This document shows positions 38,183 through 47,780 of a stretch of DNA of 64,000 nt, piece after piece (positions within the stretch are counted from its first letter, which is position 1; each line of letters begins with the position of its first letter). The stretch is from Nocardioides marinus (lineage in GTDB: Bacteria > Pseudomonadota > Alphaproteobacteria > Rhodobacterales > Rhodobacteraceae): the NCBI GenBank assembly GCA_019801415.1, contig JAHVJD010000003.1:434001-498000 (forward strand), in the 5' to 3' direction. The notes beneath the pieces were generated by a model. That model made no database searches. It had not been told where the DNA came from and worked only from the letters and a program-made list of their open reading frames with translations. Made by a program: the position numbers and the translations under genes.

Positions 38183-38241
38183 GCTTCGGGCAAAGCCCGA
38201 AGCGATCCGCGCCGCGCCCTTGGCTCGGCGCGCGGCCCAAC
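38183..38241 (-). repeat. Hairpin and degenerate GTTGGGC-tagged repeat after pbpC
   Basis: A perfect 9-base hairpin GCTTCGGGC / GCCCGAAGC with loop AAA (38183-38203) is followed by GCCGCGCC...GGCGCGCGGCCCAAC, which on the minus strand reads GTTGGGCCGCGCGCC, the family tag plus an imperfect stem. Together they fill most of the 187-base convergent gap between pbpC and the MoxR operon and may terminate both. Confidence 0.6.
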
Positions 38242-38326
38242 GGCAAAGGGCGGCCCCGCAGGGGCGCCCGCTGCGGGCGGGAGCCCCACCGCCAGAAATG
38301 ACATAAAGCAGCAGAGGGGAGGGCGG

Positions 38327-40369
38327 TTACCGCCGCCCTTCGCGCAGCCAGCCTGCGGTGATGAAGAACGCCGCCAGCAGCAGCGCCGGCCAGCCGGGCA
38401 GCAGCGGCGCCTGGCTGACCGAAAGCGTCTCGTAAGCGTCGCGCGGGGTGAGGCCGATCCAGCCGCGCCCGGCCGCGGGACGCCCCGCGCGGGTGTTGCG
38501 CAGCGACGGCATCCCGTCCTCCAGCCGCAGAATGCCGCCGCGCCAGGGTGCCAGCACCGGCGCCAGCACGTCTCCGGTGGCCAGCGTCTGCTCGAACTCC
38601 CGCGGCGCGGCGGGACCAAGGCCGACAACCGCGCTCTGGTCGCCGTCCTGCAGCCGGTACAACCCCTGTTCCGGCCCCTCGTAGCGCGCCTCCCACTGGC
38701 CCGGCGCGGTCTCGCGCAAGCTCAGCTCCACCGTGCTGCCATCAGGATTGGTCACCGTCACCGGCCCGGCCTGCGGCGCCAGCGTGCGGCGCAGGATCCG
38801 CATGCGCTGGCCCGTGGTCTCGGCCCACAGCGCCTCTTCCTCCAGCTCCGGCTCCTTCATCATCCAATGCGCCAGCCGCCGCAGCAGCTCGAGCTGCGGC
38901 CCGCCACCCTCGTAACCGCGGCTCCACAGCCAGGCGTGGTCCGAGGCCAGGAGCGCCACCCGCCCTTCACCGACCCGGTTCAGCACCAGGAGGGGGCGCT
39001 CATCAGCGCCGCTCATCAGCACCTGGCCCTCGGGCGTGCGCAGATCGATCTGGCGCAGCCAGCGGCCCCAGTCCCCGGCGCCCTCCAGACCCGAGGTCAC
39101 CGGATGCTGGCGCCCCAGATCGGTCACGGCAGGGCGGAAGGCCTGCTCCAGCACCCTTGCCGACGGCTCTGCCGGCAGGATCAGCGACAGCGGCGAGCGG
39201 TAGATGCTGTCGGCGCTGGCAAAATCCGGCCCCGCCGCCACCAGCACCGCGCCGCCGCCCATCGCGTAATTGGCCACGTTGTCGAGGTAGATCGCAGGCA
39301 GGATGCCGCGCCGCTTGTAGCGGTCAAAGATGATGAGGTCGAAATCCTCGATCTTTTCCAGGAACAGCTCGCGGGTCGGGAAGGCGATCAGCGACAGTTC
39401 CTCAACCGGCACCCCGTCCTGCTTCTCGGGGGGGCGCAGGATGGTGAAATGCACCAGGTCCACGGCGCTGTCGGATTTCAGCAGGTTGCGCCAGGTGCGC
39501 CCGCCGGCATGCGGCTCGCCCGACACCAGGAGCACCCGCAGCCGATCGCGCACGCCGTTGATCTGCACCAGGGCGGAGTTGTTGCGCGCGGTCAGCTCGC
39601 CCGGTTCTTCGGGCACGCTGAAGCGGATCACGTTGCGGCCGCCATGCTGCAGCACCATCGGCAGCTCGAAATCGACGCCCACCGGCAGGGTAAAGCGCTG
39701 CGGCGCGCCGCCCGCGACGGAAACCTCCAGCACCGCCAGGCCGCGTTCCGAGGGCGCAGCCCCCTGGTCCTCGATCCGCAGCGTCAGCGTGACCGGCTCG
39801 CCGATGATGCCGAAGCCCGGTGCGTTCTTCACGATCAGGCGGCGGTCCCAGTCGTCCTCCCGGCCCGACAACAGCAGGTGCATCGGCGCGGGCAGGTCCA
39901 GCGGCGGCTCGGCGTCATGCACCTGGCCGTCGCTCAGCGCGATGATGCCAGCCACCCGCGCGCGCGGCTCATCCGCCAGCGCCTGGGCAATCGCGCCCAT
40001 CAGCCGCGTGCCTTCGTCGCCGGCGCCATCCGGCACGGTGATCCAGCGCACATCGGTGCCGGGGCGGGCGTCCAGCGCCGCCTTCAGTTCCGCCCGCGCC
40101 GCGGCTATTTGCTGCGGGCGATCGCCCAGCTGCTGGCTGGCGGTCTGGTCCTCGGCGACGATGACGATGTCATCCAGGGCAGCGCGGTCCTCGCTCTGAT
40201 GCACCGGCCCGCTGAGGGCGGCCAGCAGCACCAGCGCCGCCAGTGCCCGCAGGCCCCAGCCCGGCAGCCGCTTCCACAGCGCCAGCAGCAGCGCCGCCAG
40301 CGTCACCGCGACGGCAGCCCAGAGCACCGGCCAGGGCACCAGCGGGTCGAACAGGATTGTCTGTGTCAT
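38327..40369 (-). CDS. Membrane protein of the MoxR/DUF58/DUF4159 cluster (glutamine amidotransferase-like)
   Basis: 680-residue protein with two N-terminal transmembrane segments (residues about 12-33 and 38-55), a large periplasmic part and one C-terminal segment (PGWPALLLAAFFITAGW). The DDIVIVAEDQTAS and GIIALSDGQVHDAE stretches resemble a von Willebrand-type domain; a later LLVSGEPHAGGRTWRNLLKSD and GGGAVLVAAGPDF fit a class-I glutamine-amidotransferase-like domain without a catalytic Cys that I can recognise. It is the last gene of the operon, 11 bases after the DUF4159 gene. Function unknown; a role in envelope assembly is inferred from the cluster. Confidence 0.8.
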   Translation of the reverse strand: MTQTILFDPLVPWPVLWAAVAVTLAALLLALWKRLPGWGLRALAALVLLAALSGPVHQSEDRAALDDIVIVAEDQTASQQLGDRPQQIAAARAELKAALDARPGTDVRWITVPDGAGDEGTRLMGAIAQALADEPRARVAGIIALSDGQVHDAEPPLDLPAPMHLLLSGREDDWDRRLIVKNAPGFGIIGEPVTLTLRIEDQGAAPSERGLAVLEVSVAGGAPQRFTLPVGVDFELPMVLQHGGRNVIRFSVPEEPGELTARNNSALVQINGVRDRLRVLLVSGEPHAGGRTWRNLLKSDSAVDLVHFTILRPPEKQDGVPVEELSLIAFPTRELFLEKIEDFDLIIFDRYKRRGILPAIYLDNVANYAMGGGAVLVAAGPDFASADSIYRSPLSLILPAEPSARVLEQAFRPAVTDLGRQHPVTSGLEGAGDWGRWLRQIDLRTPEGQVLMSGADERPLLVLNRVGEGRVALLASDHAWLWSRGYEGGGPQLELLRRLAHWMMKEPELEEEALWAETTGQRMRILRRTLAPQAGPVTVTNPDGSTVELSLRETAPGQWEARYEGPEQGLYRLQDGDQSAVVGLGPAAPREFEQTLATGDVLAPVLAPWRGGILRLEDGMPSLRNTRAGRPAAGRGWIGLTPRDAYETLSVSQAPLLPGWPALLLAAFFITAGWLREGRR

Positions 40370-40380
40370 CGCGCGCGCCC

Positions 40381-43182
40381 CTATTGCCCCAGCCGGTCCA
40401 AAAGGGCCGGCACATGCACCTGGTCGGATTTGTAGTTGCCGGTCAGCACATGCATCACCAGGTTGACGCCAAAGCGGAAGGCCAGTTCGCGCTGCCGCTC
40501 GCCGGCATAGCCGCGCCCGACAGGCAGCAGGGGCCGCCCGTTGCCGTCCACCGCCCAGGCCGCGGCCCAGTCATTGCCGCCGATCACCACCGGCGTCACC
40601 CCGTCGTTGAGGTTGCGGAAGGGGATGCCCTCGGCCTGCTCGGCATCCGGGGGCGCGGCCTCGACCCAGACCGGGCCACGGGTGTGGCGGCCGGGGAAAT
40701 CCTGCAGCAGGTAGAAGGCGCGGGTCAGCACGTGGTCTTGCGGCACTACCTCCAGTGGCGGGATGTCCAGGGGCAAAGCGATCTGTTGCAGCCGCCGCGC
40801 CGCAGGGCTGCTGGCGCCGGCGCCCGCGAGATCCGCGTCGCGGGTGTCGAACAGGATCATGCCGCCCGCCCGCAGATAGGTGTTCAGCTTGGCATAGGCC
40901 GCCGCCGAGGGCAGCGGCTGGTCGCGGGTAACCGGCCAGTAGAGCAGCGGAAAGAACGCCAGCTCATCACGTTCCAGATCGACGCCCGCCGGTTCGGCCG
41001 GCTCGACCGAGGTGCGGAAGAACAGCGTGTCGGACAGGCCGCGCAGGCCGGCAGCGGCGATGCGGTCGACCTCGGCGTCGCCGGTCAGCACATGCGCCAG
41101 CACCAGCTCGGCCGCCAGATCCGCGGCCCGCGCATCCTCGGCGGCGGAGGGCAGTGGTGCGGCTGCCTGCTGTGCGCGCGCCTCCTGCGGCACTGTCGCG
41201 GCAGCCAGCGCCAGCGCACCCGCCAGCATCAGCGCCGCGCGGCGCGGCGCCAGCAGGCCGGAGACCAGCAGCGTGCCCAGCACATCCAGCGCCAGCAGCG
41301 CCAGCGCCAGGGTCAGGAAGGCACCGCCCAAGGGCTGCTCCTGCGGCGCGCCATAGGCGCTGACGTCCACCGTGGCGGGCCAGCGCGCCAGCTGCAGCGC
41401 GTCGTCGGGGCGCAGCACGTTGCGCGCCAGCACCCGCCGCCCGCCGGAGTAGACGCCGGGGCGCAGCTCGGGACCAGCGGCGGCGGCCACCAGGTCCGGC
41501 CCCTTGACCCCCGGCAGCGTGCCCGCGGTTTCGCTGCGGCCAAAGCCGTCCAGCACCTCGACCGGGGTCCAGGTGGTGCCCTCCAGATCTTCGGCGCTGG
41601 GAACTGCGGCAGAGGACGACACCGCCAGCCGCTCCAGCATCGACACGAACAGGCCCGACAGCGGCAGGCTGCTCCATTCAGCGTTGGCGGTCACGTGGAA
41701 CAGCACCACCTGGCCCTGTCCCAGCGTCTTGCGGGTGACCAGCGGGGTGCCGTCGGCCAGCTCGGCGATCACCCGCTCGGCCAGCTGCGGATCGGGCTGC
41801 GCCACCACCTGCGAGGTGACCGCGACTTCATCCGGCACCTCCAGCCCGTAAAAGGGCGAGCCTTCCGCGAAGGGCGCCAGCGTCTTCGGTTCGCCCCAGC
41901 TCATGGCGCCGCCGATGCTGCGGCCGCCGATGCGCAGCCGCACCGGCATCAGCGGTGCTTCGCCCGCGCGGGCGGTGTCGCTGGCGGCCAGCCGCGGCCC
42001 GGCAAAGCGCAGCAGAAGACCGCCGTTCTCGACCCATTCGATGACCCCGGCCTCCTGGTCGGGGGCAAGCTGCGCCACGTCCGCCAGCACGATCACATCG
42101 GGGTTTGCGGGCAGCAGATCCGGCAGCGCGCCCTCCAGCAGCTCGGCCGAGGGCTCCAGCGCCTGGCGCAGGTAGTGCAGCGGCGACAGCAGCGCGAGTC
42201 CCTCGTCCTCGCTCTGGGCGGCGACCAGCGCCACCTCGCGGCGGCGCAGGGAATCGTCGGTCAGCGCCACCGCCCCGGCGCTGCGCTGCCCCTGGATCTC
42301 GAACCGGGTCAGCCGCGCGCGCAGCTCGGCCGGCAGTGACAGGCCGGCGCTGGCCTCGACCGCGCCATCGCCAAAGCGCAGCGGAAGGGTGGCGAGCGTG
42401 CGGGCGGTGCCGCCGGGGTCGCGGCCCTGGGCCAGCACGGTGACCTGCTGCGCGGGCCCTGCGCGGCTGCGCAGGGCGGTGATCTCGATGCCGTCGGTGG
42501 TGTAGGCGGCGGGGCGCAACCCAAGCACCGGTGCGGGCTGTTCATAGACCTCGATGGCGCCGCGCTCGCTGAGCGTGGCAATCAGCCCGTCGCGGCCGGG
42601 GTAGTCCAGCCCGTCGCTGAACCAGACCGTGTCAAACGCGCCCTGGGCCGCGGCCAGCACCTCGGTGGCGGCCTGCAGCTGTGCCTCGCCCGGCTGCCAG
42701 GGCAGCGGCTCCAGCCCGGCCAGCTGCCGCTGCCAGCTGCTGGCGGCGCGGAACTGCAGGGGCTCGGGCGCGTTCAGCCGCAGCAGCGCCACCGGGCGTT
42801 CGGCGCGCCCGGCATCCTCCAGCTGCTGCGCCAGCTGCGCGCTGGTTTGCTGCCAGTCGGCCGCTCCCGCCCAGCTGGCATCCAGCACCACCAGCAGCGG
42901 CGCGCGGGCGGCCGTGTCCTCGGTGCTGGGGTTCAGCACCGGCCCGGCAAGGCCAAGGATCGCCGCCGCCACCGCCGCCATGCGCAGCAGCAAGAGCCAC
43001 CAGGGCGTGCGGTCAGAGAGGCTCTGGTCGTCCTTCAGCCCCAGAAGCAGCGTCACCGCCGGGAACGGCTGGCGCTTCGGCGCCGGCGGCACCGCGCGCA
43101 GGAGGAACCACAGCACCGGCAGCGCCAGCAGACCCAGCAAGAGCCAGGGCGCGGTGAAGCCGATGCCTGCAATCGTTGTCAT
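40381..43182 (-). CDS. DUF4159 domain protein with BatA-type N-terminus
   Basis: 933-residue membrane protein. The N-terminus (FTAPWLLLGLLALPVLWFLLRAVPPAP...FPAVTLLLGL) is the BatA/Aerotolerance regulator N domain with two membrane segments, followed by a vWA-like region (LLVVLDASWAGA), further membrane segments around residues 640-700, and the DUF4159 domain at the C-terminus (DELAFFPLLYWPVT...YLRAGGMILFDTRDADLAG). Start ATG 43182 overlaps the DUF58 stop (ATGA). Proteins of this type accompany MoxR ATPases and DUF58 proteins; their biochemical role is not established. Confidence 0.87.
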   Translation of the reverse strand: MTTIAGIGFTAPWLLLGLLALPVLWFLLRAVPPAPKRQPFPAVTLLLGLKDDQSLSDRTPWWLLLLRMAAVAAAILGLAGPVLNPSTEDTAARAPLLVVLDASWAGAADWQQTSAQLAQQLEDAGRAERPVALLRLNAPEPLQFRAASSWQRQLAGLEPLPWQPGEAQLQAATEVLAAAQGAFDTVWFSDGLDYPGRDGLIATLSERGAIEVYEQPAPVLGLRPAAYTTDGIEITALRSRAGPAQQVTVLAQGRDPGGTARTLATLPLRFGDGAVEASAGLSLPAELRARLTRFEIQGQRSAGAVALTDDSLRRREVALVAAQSEDEGLALLSPLHYLRQALEPSAELLEGALPDLLPANPDVIVLADVAQLAPDQEAGVIEWVENGGLLLRFAGPRLAASDTARAGEAPLMPVRLRIGGRSIGGAMSWGEPKTLAPFAEGSPFYGLEVPDEVAVTSQVVAQPDPQLAERVIAELADGTPLVTRKTLGQGQVVLFHVTANAEWSSLPLSGLFVSMLERLAVSSSAAVPSAEDLEGTTWTPVEVLDGFGRSETAGTLPGVKGPDLVAAAAGPELRPGVYSGGRRVLARNVLRPDDALQLARWPATVDVSAYGAPQEQPLGGAFLTLALALLALDVLGTLLVSGLLAPRRAALMLAGALALAAATVPQEARAQQAAAPLPSAAEDARAADLAAELVLAHVLTGDAEVDRIAAAGLRGLSDTLFFRTSVEPAEPAGVDLERDELAFFPLLYWPVTRDQPLPSAAAYAKLNTYLRAGGMILFDTRDADLAGAGASSPAARRLQQIALPLDIPPLEVVPQDHVLTRAFYLLQDFPGRHTRGPVWVEAAPPDAEQAEGIPFRNLNDGVTPVVIGGNDWAAAWAVDGNGRPLLPVGRGYAGERQRELAFRFGVNLVMHVLTGNYKSDQVHVPALLDRLGQ

Positions 43183-44068
43183 GGCGCGGTTCTTTCCAAT
43201 GCGTGGTACAGCCACATCAGCGCCGCCTGCGCCGGATCGCCGGTGTGGTGCCGACCAAAGCGCCAGCCCGCCTCGTGGCACAGCCGCTCCAGCGCGGCGC
43301 GGCGCTCTGCCAGCCGGTCCAGGTAGCGCGCCTGCAGCGCCGAGGCCTTCAGTGTTTCATGTGTGACAGCGCCGCCGATGCTTTCGAACAGGGTGCGGCC
43401 GGCAAAGGGAAAGGCTTCCTCCGCCGGGTCCAGAACCTGCAGCAGCACACCGCGCACGCCGCGCGCGGCAGCCTTGGACAGCGCCTGTTCCAGGGCGTCG
43501 AACGGGCCCAGAAAGTCCGAGATGAACAGGGCGCGCGCATGCGGGATCAGGGCGCGGTCGTTGGGCGGCGCATAATCCTCTGCCGCGTCGTCCATCAGCG
43601 CTTCGGCCAGCCGCAGGATCTGCACGTTGCCGCGCCGCGGCGGCAGGCTGCCGCCGGTCAGGCCGACCCGCTCGCCGCCCTGCACCATCAGCACCGCCGC
43701 CGCCAGCCCCAACAGCCGCGCGCGCTCGGCCTTCTGCGGCAGTTTCGCGCCGGAGGCAAAGCGCATCGAGGCGCCGGCATCGACCCACAGATGCACCGTC
43801 TGGGCGATCTGCCATTCGCGCTCGCGCACGAATTGCACATCGCCACGGGCCGAGCGGCGGTGGTCAATCATCCGGCGGCTGTCGCCGGGCTGCGCCGGAC
43901 GGTATTGCCAGAAATCATCGCCGGTCCCGGCCCGGCGGCGGCCGTGCTCGCCCATCAGCACCGCGCCCGCCAGCTGCCGCGCCTGCACCAGCAGCGGCGG
44001 CAGGGCGCTGGCCTCGGCCTCGGCGCGGTGCCGCAGCGCGCTGGCTGCGGGATGGGCGGCGGGTCTGG

Positions 44069-44072
<4 letters not shown>
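43179..44072 (-). CDS. DUF58 domain-containing protein
   Basis: 297-residue cytosolic protein with the DUF58 signature GTGDDFWQYRPAQPGDSRRMIDHRRSARGD and a vWA-like fold (HLWVDAGASMRFAS, a MIDAS-type opening with D-A-G-A-S in place of DxSxS). It starts at a GTG (44072) sharing GTGA with the moxR stop, so the two are translationally coupled. DUF58 proteins are the usual partners of MoxR ATPases, which may load metal or remodel substrates through the vWA-like domain. Confidence 0.9.
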
Positions 44073-45076
<1,004 letters not shown>

Positions 45077-45128
45077 GACATTCCTCGTTTCCCGGATGTA
45101 TGGTGTTACTCTATCGTGCTGACAGGAA

Positions 45129-45761
45129 ATGGCAAAAGCAATGAGCGGACAAAATCCTGTGACTCCCGATGCCGAGGGCCTCGCAGCGGCGGCAAAAGCG
45201 GCCACGCGGGCGGCGGAAGAGGCGGCGGGTCAGGCGCCGGGCAAGGCCAGGAGCCTGCCGCCGGTGCACCTGTGGAACCCGCCGTTCAGCGGCGATCTGG
45301 ACATCCGCATCGCCCGCGACGGCAGCTGGCATTACCTCGGCACGCCCTTCACCCGGTTCGAACTGGTGAAGCTGTTCGCCTCGATCCTGAAGCTGGAGGA
45401 CGGGCGCTACTACCTTGTGACGCCTGCGGAAAAGGTCGGCATCACCGTGGAGGGCGCGCCTTTCGTGGCGGTGGATTTCGAGGTTGCGGACAAGGGACGC
45501 GACCAGGTCATCACCTTTACTACCAACATCGGCGACACCGCCGCGGCCGGGCCGGAGCACCCGATCCGGGTGGCGCGCGATGCCGCCAGTGGCGAGCCCT
45601 CGCCGTATGTGATGGTGCGCGCCGGGCTGGAGGCGCTGATCGACCGCAAAAGCTTCTACCGGCTGGCGGAGCTGGGCGAGCACCACGGCGGATGGTTCGG
45701 CGTCTGGTCGCAGGGTGCGTTCTTCGGGCTGATCCCCTCGGCCGAGCTGGAGGCGGACTAG
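45129..45761 (+). CDS. DUF1285 domain-containing protein
   Basis: 210-residue soluble protein. An Ala-rich N-terminal tail precedes the DUF1285 core PPVHLWNPPFSGDLDIRIARDGSWHYLGTPFTRFELVKLFASIL, then EDGRYYLVTPAEKVGITVEGAPF. The family has two beta domains and no known activity. ATG 45129 lies directly after AGGAA; ATG 45141 (MSGQNPV) with better spacing is an alternative start. It is divergent from moxR; the pairing of the two is often seen in this bacterial group, so a common pathway is possible but unproven. Confidence 0.88.
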   Translation: MAKAMSGQNPVTPDAEGLAAAAKAATRAAEEAAGQAPGKARSLPPVHLWNPPFSGDLDIRIARDGSWHYLGTPFTRFELVKLFASILKLEDGRYYLVTPAEKVGITVEGAPFVAVDFEVADKGRDQVITFTTNIGDTAAAGPEHPIRVARDAASGEPSPYVMVRAGLEALIDRKSFYRLAELGEHHGGWFGVWSQGAFFGLIPSAELEAD

Positions 45762-45870
45762 CCGTCGGCCACGGCGCATTCTTAGGAAGAAAAGCGAAAA
45801 TCCGCCGTTTTCTGGCCCTTGGCCTTCGCCGCCGTCGCGGCCTAAACCACCATGACGCCAGGAGATCGAT

Positions 45871-46623
45871 ATGCCCAGATTCGCCGCCAACATCTCGATG
45901 CTGTTTGCCGAGCTGCCCTATCTCGACCGTTTCCCCGCCGCCGCCGCCGCCGGCTTCGAGGCCGTGGAGATCCTTGCGCCCTACGAGCTTGCGGCCAAGG
46001 AAACCCAGCGCGCGCTGCTGGCCAACGGGCTGGAGCTGTTGCTGATCAATGCGCCGCCGCCCAATTACACCGGTGGCATGCCCGGCTACGCGGCCTTGCC
46101 TGAAGGCGTCGATCGCTTCCAGCGCGACATCCGCCGGGTGCTGCGCTATGCCGAGGCGCTGAAGGCCGGAAAGATCCACGTGATGGCCGGCTATGCCAAG
46201 GGGGCTGCGGCGCAGGCCACCTTCGTGCAGAACCTGCAATGGGCCGCCGACCGCGCCCCCAGGCAGCAGTTCACCATCGAGCCGCTGAACAGCGGCGACC
46301 AGCCGGGTTATTTCCTCGATGACTACAACCTCGCGATGGAGGTGCTGGCGGCGGTGGACCGGCCCAATGTGGGCCTGCAGTACGACGCCTACCACGCCCA
46401 GCTGATCCACGGCGATGCGGCGCGGGTCTGGGAGGAGTTCGGCGCCCACGCGGTGCATGTGCAGATCGGCGCGGCGCCTGCGCGCTGCGAGCCGGGCACC
46501 GGGCCGGTGGACTTTCAGGAGCTGTTCGCCGCGATCGACGCCAGCGGTTACGACGGCTGGGTGAGCGCCGAATACACCCCGACAACCCGGCGCACCGAGG
46601 ACAGCCTCGGCTGGATGCGCTGA
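45871..46623 (+). CDS. hyi: Hydroxypyruvate isomerase family protein (sugar-phosphate isomerase TIM barrel)
   Basis: 250-residue TIM-barrel protein of the Hyi/OtnI family. Typical elements: RFAANISMLFAELPYLDRFPAAAAAGFEAVEI at the N-terminus, IEPLNSGDQPGYFLDD, GLQYDAYHAQLIHGD and the metal/acid region YDGWVSAEYTPTTRRTEDSLGW. Relatives interconvert hydroxypyruvate and tartronate semialdehyde or isomerise 2-oxo-tetronate. No glyoxylate or tetronate genes are adjacent, so the substrate remains open. ATG 45871 has an AGGAG site at good distance. Confidence 0.88.
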   Translation: MPRFAANISMLFAELPYLDRFPAAAAAGFEAVEILAPYELAAKETQRALLANGLELLLINAPPPNYTGGMPGYAALPEGVDRFQRDIRRVLRYAEALKAGKIHVMAGYAKGAAAQATFVQNLQWAADRAPRQQFTIEPLNSGDQPGYFLDDYNLAMEVLAAVDRPNVGLQYDAYHAQLIHGDAARVWEEFGAHAVHVQIGAAPARCEPGTGPVDFQELFAAIDASGYDGWVSAEYTPTTRRTEDSLGWMR

Positions 46624-46781
46624 GGCCGCCGCGGCTGACAGCGCAGGCACGGCCGCGCAGACCCCTGTGCGCCACGGCAGTTTTCTTTTCCGGGCTATGC
46701 CTGCATATGACGCCCTGCGTAGGAAGGTCGCGGCAGGTGGTTCCGGCCGCTGCCGCCCGACGCTGCCAGAAGGAGACCGCC

Positions 46782-47015
46782 ATGCTGCCTGCCCGTTTCG
46801 CCCCCATTCTGTTTGCCCTGCTCTTGTCGGGAATGATGTCCTGCATCGTCTCGGGCATTGCCACCTTGCGCGTGACCGGGCTCGACGGTTTCGTGACGGC
46901 CTGGATGGCGGCCTGGAGCTTCAGCTGGCCGGTGGCCTTCCCGACCGTGCTGGTGGTCGCACCGATGGTGCGGCGCATGGTGGCGCGGATGGTGCGCCAG
47001 CCGTCTGAGGGCTGA
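46782..47015 (+). CDS. DUF2798 small membrane protein
   Basis: 77-residue protein with two transmembrane segments (residues about 6-28 and 38-62). The pattern FAPILFALLLSGMMSCIVSGIATLR...AWSFSWPVAFPTVLVVAPMVRRMVARMV matches DUF2798. Function unknown. ATG 46782 follows AAGGAG at normal spacing; earlier in-frame starts lack a ribosome site. Confidence 0.87.
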   Translation: MLPARFAPILFALLLSGMMSCIVSGIATLRVTGLDGFVTAWMAAWSFSWPVAFPTVLVVAPMVRRMVARMVRQPSEG

Positions 47016-47071
47016 GCAAAGGGGAAGCGCTCCCGCCCGCGGCCCACGGCATCAAAGATGCCGCAGCCGCG

Positions 47072-47100
47072 GTTGGGCCGCGCACCGCTGGCGCGGTGCG
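47072..47100 (+). repeat. GTTGGGC-tagged palindrome (copy 3)
   Basis: Tag GTTGGGCCG (47072-47080), stem CGCACCGC / GCGGTGCG (47081-47100), loop TGGC. It sits in the convergent gap between the DUF2798 and lipoprotein genes. Confidence 0.78.
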
Positions 47101-47119
47101 GCTGGCGCCTGCTGCGCCG

Positions 47120-47383
47120 TCAGTTCAGGCAGAGAAACAGGTCGTAATTCTTCCCCGCCGCGCCATCCTTGCGGGTGGAGGCATGTTCGGCGCGTTTGCC
47201 CTGGCCCTGCTGGCAGACCCGGTCGGCCTCGCCGCTGGCGGCGGCCAGCGCCCAGCGGCGCTTGTGATGCTGCTGGGTGGCAACGGTGACGCTGTCGCCG
47301 TTGTAGTGCGTCACGGCAGGTTTGATGTGATGCGCGCAGCCGCCGACGGCGGCCAGCAGGCAGGCAAAGAGGATCTGTTTCAA
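47120..47383 (-). CDS. Small cysteine-rich lipoprotein, hypothetical
   Basis: 87 residues if started at TTG 47383 (read as Met-Lys-Gln-Ile). That start gives a basic, short N-terminus followed by ILFACLLAAVGGC, a plausible signal peptide II with lipobox VGGC, so an envelope lipoprotein is likely. The mature part (VTHYNGDSVTVATQQ...CQQGQGKRAEHASTRK...DLFLCLN) has two further cysteines after the lipidated one that could form a disulfide. No ATG lies at a sensible place; the frame is open upstream to 47491 but those codons give no signal peptide. Function not recognised. Confidence 0.65.
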   Translation of the reverse strand: MKQILFACLLAAVGGCAHHIKPAVTHYNGDSVTVATQQHHKRRWALAAASGEADRVCQQGQGKRAEHASTRKDGAAGKNYDLFLCLN

Positions 47384-47533
47384 TGTTTTGTACCAAAAAT
47401 AAGCGGTTGAAAGAAAGGTCCGCCGGGCGGTGCCGGAGCGCCTGCCAGAGACTTCCCCGCCCGCCCGCGAGATGTCAATGCGGCGTGTCACGGCTGCCGC
47501 CTCCGCCCTGCCGCGCGGGTCAGATTATTGGCT

Positions 47534-47650
47534 GAGAAGCCCCTAAGGGCAGGTCTGCCCTTGAGGGGCGTTGTCCAGTGTTTTTGCGGCGGTCCGCGTC
47601 AAGGGCAAGCCGCGCGTCGCGCGGAGCCTGGCGGCTCCCTTGACCCGGCG
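47534..47650. repeat. Composite intergenic repeat, copy B
   Basis: About 117 bases that share with 15012-15133, in the same order, GAGAAGC, AGGGCAG, TCTGCCCTTGA (forming an inverted repeat), CCAGTGT, TCAAGGG, CGGCT and CCCTTGACCCGGCG. Spacer bases between these words differ but keep local self-complementarity, as expected of a structured repeat that has diverged. Confidence 0.75.
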
Positions 47651-47684
47651 AGGCGGCGTTGTGCTTCCGGTGAGTGGTGGTGCC

Positions 47685-47712
47685 GCGCCGCGCCAGCGGC
47701 GCCCGGCCCAAC
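47685..47712 (-). repeat. GTTGGGC-tagged palindrome (copy 4, inverted)
   Basis: On the minus strand it reads GTTGGGCCGG, then stem GCGCCGC / GCGGCGC with loop TGGC, identical over 28 bases to copy 2 at 20465-20492. It lies 69 bases beyond the polA stop. Confidence 0.8.
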
Positions 47713-47780
47713 GGGTTGAGATCGCAAGATCGAAGCCGGGCGGGAGCGCTGGCTGCTGCGGGCGCGGCTGGGGAGCGGGG

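Larger units (their letters stand above)
47384..47780. other. Gene-free gap with two repeats
   Basis: About 400 bases between the lipoprotein gene and the 3' end of polA. It contains composite repeat copy B (47534-47650) and the inverted GTTGGGC palindrome (47685-47712). No gene, RNA or clear terminator was recognised in the remainder. Confidence 0.7.

Noticed and set aside
37976-42339. Long plus-strand open frames across the DUF4159 and membrane-protein genes
   Set aside because: They are antisense to genes with recognisable domains and coupled starts and have an unnatural Gln/Arg/His composition.
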